NCBI GenBank assembly: GCA_011682595.1
Contig: JAACEH010000188.1
Span: forward strand, 1 to 5,813
DNA length: 5,813 nt
Direction: 5' to 3'
Source: Anaerolineaceae bacterium
GTDB taxonomy: Bacteria > Planctomycetota > Phycisphaerae > FEN-1346 > JAACEH01
The translations under genes and the position numbers were made by a program. Position 1 is the stretch's first letter; each line of letters begins with the position of its first letter. Below are positions 5,569 to 5,813 of this stretch, piece by piece. Under the pieces are notes generated by a model. It was given only the letters and a program-made list of their open reading frames with translations, had not been told where the DNA came from and did not search any database.

Positions 5569-5813
5569 GTTCGACAAAGCTCACTGCAAGCCTTCCGTAG
5601 CCGGGTTGTCCGCTTCCAGTCCCATCCGGAGCCACCTGCAACCTTTCCCCTCAGCTCCAGTCAAACCCTGCCACTCCACACCATAAGTATGATACCAAAA
5701 CCAAGTGGAGGCAACATTCCGCCAACTTTTGGCCAGCAACGCGGGGCGTCGCCCTAAGTGTCGCTGTAGCAATATGTTACGGCCGGCAGATGGCCCCCCA
5801 GGCGCTGCTTCCG

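Larger units (their letters stand above)
5431..5813. other. Intergenic region upstream of the PEP-CTERM gene, no supported gene
   Basis: This stretch of 383 bases is less GC-rich than the large gene and holds the ribosome binding site, candidate -10 box, small palindromes and polypurine tract listed separately. Short open frames exist on both strands (5491-5757 plus; a minus frame ending at 5581 that is open to the right edge), but neither has a ribosome binding site, recognisable motif or convincing start. The minus frame ends in DNPATEGLQ and could be the decayed tail of a gene beyond the edge; I cannot support that. No tRNA or riboswitch was recognised. Confidence 0.5.

Noticed and set aside
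5710..5725. Sigma-54-like promoter (TTGGCGGAATGTTGCC on the minus strand)
   Set aside because: The GG-to-GC spacing is one base shorter than the -24/-12 consensus, which sigma-54 rarely tolerates, and the site is about 280 bp from the gene start.
5491..5757. Plus-strand ORF of 88 residues near the right end
   Set aside because: It starts inside the PEP-CTERM promoter region without a ribosome binding site, and its composition shows no domain.
5581..5772. Small minus-strand ORF of 63 residues upstream of the PEP-CTERM gene
   Set aside because: It uses a TTG start with no ribosome binding site and has no recognisable motif. The frame is open to the window edge, so at most it is a gene remnant that cannot be supported here.

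Overview
The window looks like a piece of a GC-rich bacterial chromosome, most likely from a planctomycete (Phycisphaerae-like) or a related anaerobe-associated lineage. This assignment is an inference from three things seen together: a very large fused 2-hydroxyacyl-CoA-dehydratase-activase-type protein, a PEP-CTERM exported protein, and a RAYT/REP unit of a style I associate with planctomycete genomes. No rRNA or other taxonomic marker is present.

Positions 1-3809 (+) hold one very long gene that is already open at the left edge, so its N-terminus lies outside the window. It carries the C-terminal part of one BadF/BadG/BcrA/BcrD-type ASKHA ATPase domain, a complete second copy, a cysteine-rich linker, a DUF2229-like domain and a C-terminal region resembling the 2-hydroxyglutaryl-CoA dehydratase subunit fold. 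It is probably an oxygen-sensitive Fe-S ATPase/reductase that has electron-donor and acceptor modules in one chain.

Positions 3889-4611 form a mobile-element locus. It holds a decayed REP-associated tyrosine transposase (RAYT, Y1/HUH family) on the minus strand, broken by one amber codon and one frameshift. Three near-identical hairpin elements with a GGGTGG head flank it: two as a 51-bp tandem upstream of the transposase start, and one in inverted orientation 5 bp beyond its stop. The hairpins are intact although the enzyme is not.

Positions 4612-4725 hold two inverted repeats, including a perfect 13-bp stem, which may end transcription of the next gene. Positions 4726-5430 (-) encode a 234-residue secreted PEP-CTERM protein with a signal peptide, a beta-rich middle and a VPEP/TM/Arg-Lys sorting tail. 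Its Shine-Dalgarno sequence is good. Positions 5431-5813 are non-coding as far as I can tell, with a possible promoter, a small palindrome and a polypurine tract.

The large gene and the PEP-CTERM gene converge on the RAYT locus, which fits insertion between two 3' ends. Nothing links the two flanking genes functionally. I see no convincing new multi-gene system. The items best worth following up are the REP/RAYT unit and the giant two-ATPase fusion.
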